This document shows positions 15,583 through 24,180 of a stretch of 39,607 bases of DNA, one piece after another (within the stretch, counting starts at the first letter, position 1; each line of letters opens with the position of its first letter). The notes beneath the pieces were generated by a model. It was not told the origin of the DNA. It searched no databases and worked only from the letters and a program-made list of their open reading frames with translations. The stretch covers positions 1 to 39,607 of the forward strand of contig JBAYSX010000023.1 in the NCBI GenBank assembly GCA_041675905.1, read 5' to 3'. A program made the translations under genes and the position numbers. This stretch comes from Sandaracinobacteroides sp041675905. GTDB taxonomy: Bacteria; Pseudomonadota; Alphaproteobacteria; Sphingomonadales; Sphingomonadaceae.

Positions 15583-16731
15583 ATGCGCATTGCGGTATTC
15601 TCGGGGAACTATAATTATGTGAAAGACGGGGCCAACCAGGCGCTCAACCGGCTGGTTGCCCGGTTGGAGACACGAGGCGTCGGCGTACGCGTGTATTCGC
15701 CGGTCAGTAAGACGCCTGCATTCGAGCCCGCAGGTACACTCGTTCCGGTACCATCCCTGCCTATTCCCGGTCGGGGAGAATATCGCTTTGCCCTTGGATT
15801 GCCGGCGGCGCAGTCGCGCGATCTGGCCAATTTTGCGCCATCCCTCGTGCATCTTTCGGCGCCAGACTGGTTAGGACATGCCGCGAAATCATGGGCCCGA
15901 AAAAACAATATACCGGCCATCGCTTCCGTCCACACACGTTTTGAAACCTACTTCGATTATTATCACGCGGGTTACGCGCGTCGCATTATCGAGCGTATTC
16001 TCCGCTCTTTCTATTCAGGTCTGGATGAAATTTACGCGCCATCCGAAAGCATGGCTACGGTGCTGCGTGAGGCAAATTATGCCACACAGGTCGAACTGTG
16101 GAGCCGCGGCGTGGATCACCATATTTTTTCGCCCCAGGCACGCAGTCTGGCGTGGCGGCGAAGTCTTGGAATCGCCGATGATATGCCGGTCATCCTGTTT
16201 GTTGCGCGCCTGGTGCTCGAAAAGGGTCTGGATGTGCTGGCGGAGGTCGGGGCAGAGCTTGCGCGTCGCAATGTGCGGCATCGGCTGCTCGTGGTGGGGG
16301 ACGGACCCGCACGCGGCTGGATTGCGGAACGGCTTCCAGACGCAATCTATACCGGCTTTCTGACCAGTACGGATCTTGGTTGCGCCTATGCGTCATCGGA
16401 TATTTTCTTTAACCCTTCCATTACCGAGACCTTCGGCAATGTAACGCTCGAAGCGATGGCCAGCGGATTACCGGTAGTTGCGGCGGCGGCGACGGGAAGC
16501 AGTTCGCTCGTGGAGGATCAGGTAACAGGGCGATTGACGCCGCCATGCGATATCGCCGCGTTCGTCGATGCGCTGGAGCATTATGCTGTTGATGCAGATG
16601 CCCGCGCCGCCGCCGGTGCAGCAGGGCACGCCCGCGCACTTCCCTACGACTGGGATCGCATCAATGATGTCGTGATCGAACGCTATCAGCAGCTTGTCAC
16701 GGCAACGAGGGCCAGATCAGGATCAGGCTGA
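15583..16731 (+). CDS. GT4-family glycosyltransferase
   Basis: Retaining glycosyltransferase with two Rossmann domains (GT-B fold). N-terminal MRIAVFSGNYNYVKDGANQA and the acceptor-side block ASVHTRFETYFDYYH are followed by the donor domain VILFVARLVLEKGLDVLAE, LLVVGDGPARGW, and the sugar-nucleotide site FFNPSITETFGNVTLEAMASGLPVVA, where the E-x7-E signature is visible. It resembles the SqdX/MgtA-like transferases that glycosylate lipids or start polysaccharides; donor and acceptor are unknown. Start 15583 (382 residues) matches the family N-terminus; ATG 15556 is an alternative. It overlaps the next, convergent gene by 9 bases. A 12-base palindrome GCCGCTAGCGGC lies at 15539-15550. The 272 bases between tRNA-Pro and this start hold nothing else I can name. 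Confidence 0.85.
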   Translation: MRIAVFSGNYNYVKDGANQALNRLVARLETRGVGVRVYSPVSKTPAFEPAGTLVPVPSLPIPGRGEYRFALGLPAAQSRDLANFAPSLVHLSAPDWLGHAAKSWARKNNIPAIASVHTRFETYFDYYHAGYARRIIERILRSFYSGLDEIYAPSESMATVLREANYATQVELWSRGVDHHIFSPQARSLAWRRSLGIADDMPVILFVARLVLEKGLDVLAEVGAELARRNVRHRLLVVGDGPARGWIAERLPDAIYTGFLTSTDLGCAYASSDIFFNPSITETFGNVTLEAMASGLPVVAAAATGSSSLVEDQVTGRLTPPCDIAAFVDALEHYAVDADARAAAGAAGHARALPYDWDRINDVVIERYQQLVTATRARSGSG

Positions 16732-17166
16732 TGGTCCGAGTTTTCCGTGGGCGCGTTCGTACGCCTTTACATCGCCCGAAGCGAGCAAACGCGCTTGCGA
16801 TTGCCACTGGTCCCGTTCAGGGCGTCCGGAAAAATTGCCCAGACGTGAGTCTACCTCGGCCATTTGCTCGGGCGTCCAGCTTGCGATCTGGCTATAATGA
16901 AACACGCCCAGTTCTTGCAGCATTGTCGCAAGTTTTGGTCCTATGCCCTTGATACGGCGAAGATCATCCGGTTCTCCGTTCGGTGCGGACAGAAAAGGCG
17001 ACGGCGTTTCGACCGATGGCGCCTCCGCGAGCGCAGCCTCGGCTTCCCCGGTTGAAATCTCTGTTTCAACCTCGCGGGATTTGCGCTGGCGATTCCAAAG
17101 TAACAGAAGCGCTGCAAGCAGCAGCACGACGACAAGGGCGATCCATAACAAGGTTTCCTGGGTCAT
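16723..17166 (-). CDS. Membrane-anchored helix-hairpin-helix protein
   Basis: Uncharacterised 147-residue protein. Residues about 5-24 form a membrane helix (LLWIALVVVLLLAALLLLW), an acidic linker follows, and residues about 68-110 are a helix-hairpin-helix unit of the DDLRRIKGIGPKLATMLQEL type, continued by SQIASWTPEQMAEVD. Such HhH units occur in ribosomal L21-fusion and NADH-dehydrogenase-associated proteins and may bind DNA or protein non-specifically. The basic C-terminus (LLASGDVKAYERAHG) is typical of this group. It is convergent with the GT4 gene and divergent from tusA; no function can be assigned. Confidence 0.75.
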   Translation of the reverse strand: MTQETLLWIALVVVLLLAALLLLWNRQRKSREVETEISTGEAEAALAEAPSVETPSPFLSAPNGEPDDLRRIKGIGPKLATMLQELGVFHYSQIASWTPEQMAEVDSRLGNFSGRPERDQWQSQARLLASGDVKAYERAHGKLGPSA

Positions 17167-17260
17167 GCTCGCAGGTCTAGAGATTCCCCGCCATTTGGCA
17201 AAGACTATTTGCCGCGTTTGCGGACTGACATCGCACCCGCCGGAGGCTTAGGGTGGCGAA

Positions 17261-17464
17261 ATGGTGACGGAGATTGATGCGCGCGGTTTACGTTGCCCAC
17301 TGCCCGCATTGCGGCTGGCACGAGTGATACGAGAATCTGGCCCCGGACGATTCCGACTGCTTGCGGATGATCCGGCGGCACGCGGCGATATTCCGGCGCT
17401 TTGCAAGGAGCATGGCTGGACTTTGTGCGCGAGAGGCGAGGACTGGTTTTTGATCCGGAGCTGA
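17261..17464 (+). CDS. TusA/SirA-like sulfur carrier protein
   Basis: A 67-residue protein of the TusA family, which passes sulfane sulfur as a cysteine persulfide for tRNA thiolation or cofactor synthesis. The hallmark ARGLRCPLPALRLAR with the Cys-Pro-x-Pro motif is at residues about 7-21, and the fold ends with a short strand WFLIRS. AGGGTGG precedes the start ATG. It is rather shorter than TusA proper (about 80), as are many paralogues. It sits 62 bases ahead of the GGDEF-EAL gene on the same strand, but a link to signalling is not supported by the sequence. Confidence 0.85.
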   Translation: MVTEIDARGLRCPLPALRLARVIRESGPGRFRLLADDPAARGDIPALCKEHGWTLCARGEDWFLIRS

Positions 17465-17526
17465 GCGGGTCTAAATTTGTCCACCGGACGGTCGTTCATA
17501 CGGTGGATGAAAGGACCGACCCGGAT

Positions 17527-19935
17527 ATGAGCTTCATGTTCAAGCCCCCGGCGCCCGCGGAAGATTCGGTGGGAAGGCGCGATCTGTTCCGCCTTGGCCC
17601 TGTTGCCGATCCGTTCTGGAGCCGGGTACGGGCGTCCCAGATGCGGGCGCTCGCGCGTAATATGCTCTTCGGCGCGACGATGACTTTCACCCATATCGCC
17701 GTCGTGCTGGCGACGTTTGCGCATATGATTGCGCCAGACGTGATCCTTGTATGGCTGTCGATCAATGTCGCGATAACCATGCTATGGTTATTGCGCGCCA
17801 TTCGCGCACATCGACGGTCAAGGCCATTAGCGGTGGCGCCTGAATGCATGCGCCGGCTACTTGGCGAACTGCTGCTGATGGGCGTGTCGTGGGGGCTGTT
17901 ATATTTGGCGGCATTGCCGGTGTTGCCCCCCGCACATGCATTGCTGGTAGTCGCCATGACCATGTCGTCGGTCAGCTGCGCCGCGTTTGCATCGGCGACC
18001 TTTCCAACGGGTGCGTTGGCACTGTCTGTGCCGATCATGCTGGGTACGATGCTGGGAGTCGCCATGAGCGGCTGGCCCGAAAGCGGTATGATCATGCTGG
18101 TGGTGGGGTGTTTCATCCTCGTTGTGCTGCGTTCCACTCTTGCCACGACGTGGGCGTTTCTCGCACGGATGCATACGCAGGATCGTCTCAAGGCGCAGGA
18201 AGAAATGGTGCGTCTGTTACTGGATGAATTCGACACCAACGGGCGCGACTGGCTGTTTGAGTTCAATGCCGCCGGTCAGCTGATTTTTTGCTCCAGCCGG
18301 TTTGCCGACGCAACGCGATTGCCGATGGAATCGCTTTTGGGCATGCACTGGAAGATGTTCGTGGGGGATTCCGAAAGCGCAGCGCCGTTGACGGATCGTG
18401 TCCGGGGCGGGCAACCTTTTCGCGATCATCTGTTACGCGTGAATGTTGCGGGAGAAGTGCGCTGGTGGAGCGTGTCGGGCAGCCCGCGCGTGGATATACG
18501 CGGCCGGACTATCGGCTATCGCGGTGTCGGTTCGGATGTGACAGACCGGCAGCTTTCTGCGCGCCGCATTGCGGACCTCGCCACCTTCGATACGCTGACG
18601 GGGCTTGTCAATCGTCGCGTTATCCACAACACGCTTTCCGAAGGGCTGGCTTCTCCCGAAGGCGTCACCCTGCTGTTCATCGATCTGGATCGGTTCAAGG
18701 CTGTCAACGATAGTCTGGGGCACGGCGGCGGCGATCGACTGTTGGCCGAGGTCGCTGCACGTCTGCGTCAAAGTGTCGACGGCAACGCGCTGGTTGGCAG
18801 GCTGGGGGGTGATGAATTCGCAATTGTACGGCATTCGCGCGACGCCAACGCCGCGACTGCGCTGGGCGAGGCGATCATTGCCAGCCTGTCCGAACCTTAT
18901 GCAATCGGGGACAGCAGGGTCGTGATTGGCGCATCCATTGGTCTTGCAATCGGGCCGAACGATGCCGGTACGGTAGAGGGACTGATGCGCGCCGCAGATC
19001 TGGCCCTCTATGATGTGAAGGGAAAGGGGCGGGGTAGCGTCCGGCGCTATGATCGCGCCATGCATCGCCGCGCGGAAGAGCGGAGATCATTGGAGCTGGA
19101 TCTGAGAAATGCCCTCTCATCCAATCAGTTGCGCATGACGTTTCAGCCAGTGGTGGAAGTTCGGCACGAGCAGGTTGTCGGCTTCGAGGCGCTGATGCGC
19201 TGGCGTCATCCCCGTATGGGCGAAGTGCCACCCGCCACTTTCATTCCGATGGCGGAAGAGGCGGGGCTGATTGGCTCATTGGGTAGCTGGGCCCTGGAAG
19301 AAGCATGCCGTGTTGCTTCCGGCTGGCCGGAGCATATTCGACTATCGGTGAATCTGTCGCCATTACAATTTGATAATCCGCGTCTTGCAGATGAGGTTGC
19401 AGAGACGCTGCGGCGCTGGAACATTGCGCCGGGGCGGCTGGAACTGGAACTGACGGAAAGGCTGTTTCTGGAAAATCGCCCGGAGGTGGCGGATATATTG
19501 GAACACTTACACCGGCTTGGCGTGGGTTTTGCGCTTGACGATTTTGGTACCGGATATGCCTCGCTCGGATATCTGCAAAAATTCGCCTTTACCCGCATCA
19601 AGATTGACCGAAGCTTTGTGCAAGCTGGCACAGCCGAGGGCAGCGAGTCGGCGACGATCGTCTCGGCCATTGTTGCACTGGCTGAGCGCCTGGGCATGGA
19701 AACCACGGCAGAGGGTACGGAGACGCGCGCCGAGTTCGAGGCAATGCGACGGCTCGGATGCGCTCAGGTGCAAGGCTATTATTTTGGACGACCGGTGGAC
19801 GCGCCCGAAGTGCACCGCCTGCTCAAACCTGGCGACCGTGAATCAGCGCCTGTCAGTCAATGCACGACCAGTGCCGCAACAGGGCATGCGCGATGGCAAA
19901 TGGCTGCGGCGGAAACCAGTCCGCCTCACCCTTGA
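17527..19935 (+). CDS. Membrane GGDEF-EAL protein (diguanylate cyclase/phosphodiesterase)
   Basis: Makes and/or breaks cyclic di-GMP. About six membrane helices occupy residues 35-225, a PAS domain begins near 242 (WLFEFNAAGQLIF), the GGDEF motif is at residues 427-431 and the EAL motif at 554-556. The EAL domain keeps DDFGTGYASLGYL, IKIDRSFV and a variant AEGTET in place of the common AEGVET. The inhibitory RxxD site expected just before GGDEF is not present (DGNA there). Both catalytic motifs look intact, so either activity is possible. The start at 17527 has AAAGGA upstream; the frame runs further up into tusA without family content. Its last 83 bases overlap nudC on the other strand. Confidence 0.92.
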   Translation: MSFMFKPPAPAEDSVGRRDLFRLGPVADPFWSRVRASQMRALARNMLFGATMTFTHIAVVLATFAHMIAPDVILVWLSINVAITMLWLLRAIRAHRRSRPLAVAPECMRRLLGELLLMGVSWGLLYLAALPVLPPAHALLVVAMTMSSVSCAAFASATFPTGALALSVPIMLGTMLGVAMSGWPESGMIMLVVGCFILVVLRSTLATTWAFLARMHTQDRLKAQEEMVRLLLDEFDTNGRDWLFEFNAAGQLIFCSSRFADATRLPMESLLGMHWKMFVGDSESAAPLTDRVRGGQPFRDHLLRVNVAGEVRWWSVSGSPRVDIRGRTIGYRGVGSDVTDRQLSARRIADLATFDTLTGLVNRRVIHNTLSEGLASPEGVTLLFIDLDRFKAVNDSLGHGGGDRLLAEVAARLRQSVDGNALVGRLGGDEFAIVRHSRDANAATALGEAIIASLSEPYAIGDSRVVIGASIGLAIGPNDAGTVEGLMRAADLALYDVKGKGRGSVRRYDRAMHRRAEERRSLELDLRNALSSNQLRMTFQPVVEVRHEQVVGFEALMRWRHPRMGEVPPATFIPMAEEAGLIGSLGSWALEEACRVASGWPEHIRLSVNLSPLQFDNPRLADEVAETLRRWNIAPGRLELELTERLFLENRPEVADILEHLHRLGVGFALDDFGTGYASLGYLQKFAFTRIKIDRSFVQAGTAEGSESATIVSAIVALAERLGMETTAEGTETRAEFEAMRRLGCAQVQGYYFGRPVDAPEVHRLLKPGDRESAPVSQCTTSAATGHARWQMAAAETSPPHP

Positions 19936-20725
19936 GGGCAGCGATGCAATTGGCGCGGCTGACCCAGCGCGCTTCGGCGATTTCATGGCCGTCGATGTCG
20001 AGCGTGAAATCCCTGGCCTCCGCGATCGCGCCCAGCATCAGATTGGACGGAAACGGCCACGGCTGGCTGCCAAGATAACGGACTTTCCCGACGCGCACAC
20101 GGGCTTCCTCGAATAGTTCGCGCGCAACCGCTTCTTCCAGTGATTCAGCGGGCTCGATAAAACCGGCAAGCGCCGACCACATCTGGCGTGGAAAGCTCGC
20201 CTGGCGGGCAATCAGCGCCATATCATCCTTCACGGCAAGCATGATAACAACAGGATCGACGCGGGGATAATGTTCGGCTTCACATGCCGGGCATTGCCGG
20301 ACCGCACCGCCCCTTACCGGTTGGGACGGCGCGCCACACGCTGCACAAAAGCGGTTGCGTCGATGCCAGTCTATCAGTGCGCGCGCGTGCGCCAACAATG
20401 CGCATTTCGGGTCCGCGCCCAGCGCCATGCCCGTCTGCCGCAGATCAACGAGAATACCGGTGCGCCCGCCGGCAGTTCCTTCGGCTGCAAAATGCGGAAT
20501 GCCGGCGCTATCAAGCCCGAGAAGCACCGCCGTGGATTCGAGAATATCTTCCCGTTTCTGCCACGCAATATCGGCGCCATCGGCCGTCATCAGCGGCATC
20601 AGATTATCGAGTAGCAAAAAACGCGCGCGCGGGTCTTCAAGCGTTGCCACAAGCGCGGCTTCATCCCGGCGCAACTGTTCGGCGCGGTCCAGCGTGCCGC
20701 CGGCATAGGTTTGAGGTATCAGCAC
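19853..20725 (-). CDS. nudC: NAD+/NADH diphosphatase (RNA deNADding) NudC
   Basis: Nudix hydrolase that splits NAD(H) to NMN(H) and AMP and removes NAD caps from RNA. It has the four-cysteine zinc ribbon (FCAACG and CPACEAEHYPR), the Nudix box GFIEPAESLEEAVARELFEE, and the NudC-specific SQPWPFPSNLM after it. The N-terminal NUDIX-like domain covers the first 110 residues. Length is 290. The start is a GTG that lies inside the last codons of mutY (7-base overlap), so the two are probably one transcript. Its 3' end runs 83 bases into the GGDEF-EAL gene in antisense. Confidence 0.93.
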   Translation of the reverse strand: MLIPQTYAGGTLDRAEQLRRDEAALVATLEDPRARFLLLDNLMPLMTADGADIAWQKREDILESTAVLLGLDSAGIPHFAAEGTAGGRTGILVDLRQTGMALGADPKCALLAHARALIDWHRRNRFCAACGAPSQPVRGGAVRQCPACEAEHYPRVDPVVIMLAVKDDMALIARQASFPRQMWSALAGFIEPAESLEEAVARELFEEARVRVGKVRYLGSQPWPFPSNLMLGAIAEARDFTLDIDGHEIAEARWVSRANCIAALKGEADWFPPQPFAIAHALLRHWSCID

Positions 20726-21771
20726 AAGGTTTCGAAGCAGGGCTGATCGGCGGATGCAAGCATCAATTGCGCTACCTTCGCATAAACCGTCGGCAAACCA
20801 GCGCTTTCCAGAGCGCCGCGCGGCGTCCAGTCAATCGCCTCACCGGCAACGACGGGAAACTGATTCGCCAACTCTGCGGCGAATATGACAAGGCGCAGGC
20901 TGAAATGCGTAAAAATATGGCTTATCTCGCCGGTTCGCCGCCAGTCGGAGGCGAAGGGCAGGGGCGCATGCGCAGGATCTTCGGTCCAGTGGCTGCCGGG
21001 GAAGCCTGGCATACCGCCCAGCAAACCGCGGGGTGGCCGGCGTATGAGCGCGACATCCCCGCCCGACTCGATCCACCATACACAGCCATAGCGGGCAGGC
21101 CGGGTTTTGGGGGGCGGCTTTACTGGCAGTGCTTCGGCTGCGACCGGATCGGCAGTGGCGCAATAGTCGCGCACGGGGCATGCGCTGCAACCCGGCCGGC
21201 GGGGCGTGCAGACAGCGGAGCCGAGATCCATCAGCGCCTGGGTGAAATCTCCGGGCCGGTTCGCTGGCACGAGCGGCAACAGCGCCGCGCGGATTTCGGC
21301 GCGAGCGGCAGGCAAGGGCGTGCGCAGGTTCAGCACACGGCTCGCTACCCGTTCGACATTGGTGTCGACAGCCGCGCAACGTTCGCCAAAGGCAATCGCC
21401 GTGATCGCTGCCGCCGTATAGGGGCCAACTCCCGGAAGCGCGCGCCAGCCTGATTCGTCCGCGGGAAAGCCACGGGCAGCGATCATCCGCGCGGCCGTAA
21501 TCAGGTTGCGCGCGCGAGTGTAGTAGCCAAGCCCGGCCCAGGCAGCCATAATTGCCTCGTCTGGCGCTGCGGCCAGCGCTTCTACCGTCGGCCAGCGGCG
21601 CGTAAATTCCTGGAAATAACGGGTAACTGTCGCCACGCCGGTCTGCTGCAACATGATTTCGGACAGCCACACCCTGTACGGGTCGGGGCGCGTAACGGAG
21701 TTCGGTGGCAAGCGCCATGGCAGCGTACGGGCGTTGGCATCGTACCAGCCGAGCAGGGCTGTGGAAAACAT
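20719..21771 (-). CDS. mutY: A/G-specific adenine glycosylase MutY
   Basis: Removes adenine mispaired with 8-oxoguanine. Catalytic Glu is in VWLSEIMLQQT, the helix-hairpin-helix is WRALPGVGPYTAAAI, catalytic Asp is in AAVDTNVERV, and the 4Fe-4S loop has its four cysteines in CTPRRPGCSACPVRDYC. The C-terminal domain (RYGCVWWIESGGDVALIRRPP, then HIFTHFSL) is the Nudix-like part that reads 8-oxoG. Start at 21771 (350 residues) is chosen over the in-frame ATG at 21789; neither has a clear ribosome site. Divergent from dciA with only a few bases between the possible starts. Confidence 0.93.
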   Translation of the reverse strand: MFSTALLGWYDANARTLPWRLPPNSVTRPDPYRVWLSEIMLQQTGVATVTRYFQEFTRRWPTVEALAAAPDEAIMAAWAGLGYYTRARNLITAARMIAARGFPADESGWRALPGVGPYTAAAITAIAFGERCAAVDTNVERVASRVLNLRTPLPAARAEIRAALLPLVPANRPGDFTQALMDLGSAVCTPRRPGCSACPVRDYCATADPVAAEALPVKPPPKTRPARYGCVWWIESGGDVALIRRPPRGLLGGMPGFPGSHWTEDPAHAPLPFASDWRRTGEISHIFTHFSLRLVIFAAELANQFPVVAGEAIDWTPRGALESAGLPTVYAKVAQLMLASADQPCFETLC

Positions 21772-21798
21772 ACCCTGCTTCTGGCACATGCCGGTACG

Positions 21799-22284
21799 AT
21801 GACGAAAGCCCCGCGAACATCGACTGCTGCGTCGACCCGGCGTGGACAGGTGCGACCGGTCGGTGCGCTACTGCCCGAAGTGGGCGGGATGGCGTTCCGG
21901 CGCTTCGGTTTCGTTCATAGTGAATTGCCCGCCCGCTGGGGCGAGATCGTGGGGCCGGTCTATGCGCGCTGGTCTGTTCCCCAGTCCCTGCGCTTTCCAC
22001 GCGGGGCAAAAACCGGTGGCACCTTGTCGATTCTCGTCGCCGGGCCTTTTTCCACGCAGTTGCAGCACGCCGCCCCGCAAATTATCGAGCGGGTGAATCG
22101 CATTTTCGGTCATGCCGCTGTGGCCCGGCTACGGCTTGTGCAAGGTGCGGTGCCGCAGTCCCGAAACCCCGACCCACCCCGCAAGACAAGGAAAACGTCT
22201 CCGGAAACCAGCTTTCCGGCGATCGCAGATCCGGATTTACGGCGCGCGCTGGAGGCGCTGGCGCGCGAACTGCCGCCGGAGTGA
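21799..22284 (+). CDS. dciA: DciA family protein (DUF721), probable replicative helicase loader
   Basis: DciA proteins bind and help load DnaB helicase in bacteria that lack DnaC. The DUF721 core runs from about residue 30 (FRRFGFVHSELPARWGEIVG) through LRFPRGAKTGGTLSILV and QLQHAAPQIIERVNRIFG to ARLRLVQG near residue 115. The tail is basic and proline-rich and probably disordered, as in alphaproteobacterial members. Position back-to-back with mutY is common in this class. Length is 161 residues; an internal start at the MAFRRFGF methionine cannot be ruled out. Confidence 0.85.
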   Translation: MTKAPRTSTAASTRRGQVRPVGALLPEVGGMAFRRFGFVHSELPARWGEIVGPVYARWSVPQSLRFPRGAKTGGTLSILVAGPFSTQLQHAAPQIIERVNRIFGHAAVARLRLVQGAVPQSRNPDPPRKTRKTSPETSFPAIADPDLRRALEALARELPPE

Positions 22285-22365
22285 ACACAGACTTTCTGAT
22301 CGTCGCTTGCACCTTGCCGCCGGCCCGCCTATCTCGACCATGAGTAGCAGCGGAGGATTTGGAGA

Positions 22366-22686
22366 ATGACGAGCTTCGACGAGCGGGAACAGGCGTTCGA
22401 AGCAAAATATGCGCGCGATGCGGAATTGCAGTTCCGCGTGACCGCGCGCCGGAACCGGTTGCTGGGCCTGTGGGCAGCCGATCGTCTGAAGCTTACGGAA
22501 GCCGAAGCGGAAGCCTACGCCCGCTCGGTTGTCCAGGCTGATTTCGAAGAAGCCGGGGACGATGACGTTGTGCGGAAGGTGATCGGTGATCTGCTGAAAG
22601 CCGGCATCGAAACCAGCGAGATTGAAATACGCGAGATTTTGGCGAAGAAGTTCGGCGAAGCGCGCCAGCAGATCGAGGCCGGCTGA
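22366..22686 (+). CDS. F1Fo-ATPase inhibitor zeta subunit (DUF1476)
   Basis: Alphaproteobacterial zeta proteins bind F1-ATPase and block its ATP hydrolysis. The N-terminal signature SFDEREQAFEAKYARDAELQ is the inhibitory region, followed by FRVTARRNRLLGLWAADRL and a helical bundle to the end. At 106 residues the length is normal. The ribosome site GGAGGATTTGGAG is close to the ATG. It leads a tight group with bolA and grxD; the co-location may reflect an energy/stress theme, but no mechanism can be read. Confidence 0.9.
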   Translation: MTSFDEREQAFEAKYARDAELQFRVTARRNRLLGLWAADRLKLTEAEAEAYARSVVQADFEEAGDDDVVRKVIGDLLKAGIETSEIEIREILAKKFGEARQQIEAG

Positions 22687-22689
22687 CCA

Positions 22690-22938
22690 ATGCCGATGAC
22701 TGGAGAAGCGATCCGGGCAGCGATTTTGGCGTCCATTCCGGACGCCACCGTGGAACTGACGGACCTGGCCGGCGACGATGACCATTGGGCCGCTCATGTC
22801 GTGTCGGCCCAGTTTGCCGGATTATCGCGCGTGAAGCAGCATCAACTGGTCTATCAGGCGCTTGGGGGACGGATGGGTAATGAATTGCACGCCCTTCAGT
22901 TGACAACCAGCGCCACCGCGAAAGACCAGGAAAGGTAA
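22690..22938 (+). CDS. BolA family protein
   Basis: Small partner of monothiol glutaredoxins; BolA-Grx heterodimers hold a 2Fe-2S cluster used in iron sensing and cluster delivery. The 82-residue protein shows the class II KH-like fold with VELTDLAGDDDHWAAHVVS and RVKQHQLVYQALGGRMGNELHALQL, and the conserved His in VKQHQLVY that binds the cluster. It starts 3 bases after the zeta inhibitor stop and ends 4 bases before grxD, which fits the known BolA-Grx pairing. Confidence 0.9.
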   Translation: MPMTGEAIRAAILASIPDATVELTDLAGDDDHWAAHVVSAQFAGLSRVKQHQLVYQALGGRMGNELHALQLTTSATAKDQER

Positions 22939-22942
22939 ACCC

Positions 22943-23263
22943 ATGACCGTGAGAGACAGAATAGCAGCGATCGTCAACGATAATGACGTCGTACTGTTTA
23001 TGAAGGGAACAGCAATGTTCCCACAATGCGGTTTTTCCAGTCGTGCTATTGCTATTCTGGAAGAAATCGGCGTTCCTTATGTCACGGTAGATGTGTTGCA
23101 GGACGCGGAAATCCGTCAGGGCATCAAGGAATATGCCGATTGGCCGACTATCCCGCAGCTCTATGTGAAGGGCGAGCTCGTCGGCGGCTCGGACATTATG
23201 ATGGAAATGTATGAAGATGGCGAGTTGCAGGAACTGACGGCCGGGATCGCACGCACCGCCTGA
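22943..23263 (+). CDS. grxD: Monothiol glutaredoxin Grx4 type
   Basis: CGFS-type glutaredoxin that binds and transfers 2Fe-2S clusters. The active motif is FPQCGFSSRA at about residues 30-38, followed by the glutathione site DWPTIPQLYVKGELVGGSDI. Length is 106 residues, normal for Grx4. AGGAAAGG lies upstream of the ATG at good distance. Directly follows bolA, so the two cluster partners are made together. Confidence 0.95.
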   Translation: MTVRDRIAAIVNDNDVVLFMKGTAMFPQCGFSSRAIAILEEIGVPYVTVDVLQDAEIRQGIKEYADWPTIPQLYVKGELVGGSDIMMEMYEDGELQELTAGIARTA

Positions 23264-23306
23264 GCCACGATCAGATACCGGACAGATACCGGGCCAAAGG
23301 GGGCAC

Positions 23307-24053
23307 ATGGCAGCGTTGGATTTTGGCGGCTTATGGACGGCAGCCGCGCAGATTGTGCGCCGGGAGGCCGGTCTGCTTACGCCCGTCTCCGGAGCCTTGC
23401 TGTTCTTCCCGCAATTGCTGCTGGCCTGGCGCATTGGCGATCTTACGCCCGAAATGGTGCGCGCCGATCCGGAAGCATGGCGTTTGTTGCTGTTGCTGGT
23501 TCCAGTCGTCATCATCTCGATTATCGGGCAACTGGCCATTATCTTACTGGTCGCCGGCGGGCCAGACGGACGAGGCATCCATACAGTGGACGCATTACGT
23601 CGCGCGCTTTCGCTACTGGTGCCAGCAATTGCCGCCAGCATGATTCAGGGGATGGCAGTCGGTTTCGGAACTTTATTGTTCATCTTGCCGGGCTTTTATC
23701 TGATGGCGCGGCTGGTGCTGACCATACCGGTGCTGGCGCTGGAGGGTGGAGATCCGATCCTGGCCCTGAAGAAAAGCTGGCATCTGACCGAGGGCCAGGG
23801 TTTTCGTATCCTCTTCATGCTGTTGTTGTTGATCGCCGGCTTCCTGCTGATCACCCTGGTCATCAGCGGGCTCGGTGCCGCCCTGGGTTTCGTGTCCACC
23901 GTCGCGGCGGGCGTGCCGGCGAGCGGCTGGGGCGTCGGACGCTGGGTTACGGAAATCATTGCCACAGCGGCCTCTACCGCGATAAGCGTTTATTTTCTGG
24001 CGTTTATCACAGGCCTCTACAGGGTTCTGGCTGAACCTCGCCACGCTCGATAA
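23307..24053 (+). CDS. Multi-pass membrane protein, GdpP-membrane-domain-like, function unknown
   Basis: A 248-residue protein with about six membrane helices, for example LLLLLVPVVIISIIGQLAII and FRILFMLLLLIAGFLLITLV. The central DALRRALSLLVPAI and LALEGGDPILALKKSWHLTEGQ patterns recur in the broad group of integral-membrane proteins resembling the membrane part of glycerophosphodiester phosphodiesterases; no catalytic residues are seen. AAGGGGG precedes the ATG. It follows grxD by 43 bases and may share its transcript. Confidence 0.7.
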   Translation: MAALDFGGLWTAAAQIVRREAGLLTPVSGALLFFPQLLLAWRIGDLTPEMVRADPEAWRLLLLLVPVVIISIIGQLAIILLVAGGPDGRGIHTVDALRRALSLLVPAIAASMIQGMAVGFGTLLFILPGFYLMARLVLTIPVLALEGGDPILALKKSWHLTEGQGFRILFMLLLLIAGFLLITLVISGLGAALGFVSTVAAGVPASGWGVGRWVTEIIATAASTAISVYFLAFITGLYRVLAEPRHAR

Positions 24054-24180
24054 CAGCATCGTTTGCGGTGCTTATGTTGCAATATGAGCATCGTCTGACT
24101 ATATGCTTCGGGTAATTTCCGATATGTCTGCATCGGCATCCTCGATGGCGGCGGGCACCCAATTTCAAAGGATCTGACTG

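Noticed and set aside
20284..21453. 389-codon plus-strand frame opposite nudC and mutY
   Set aside because: Arginine/alanine-rich shadow of two well-recognised genes; no ribosome site and no motif.
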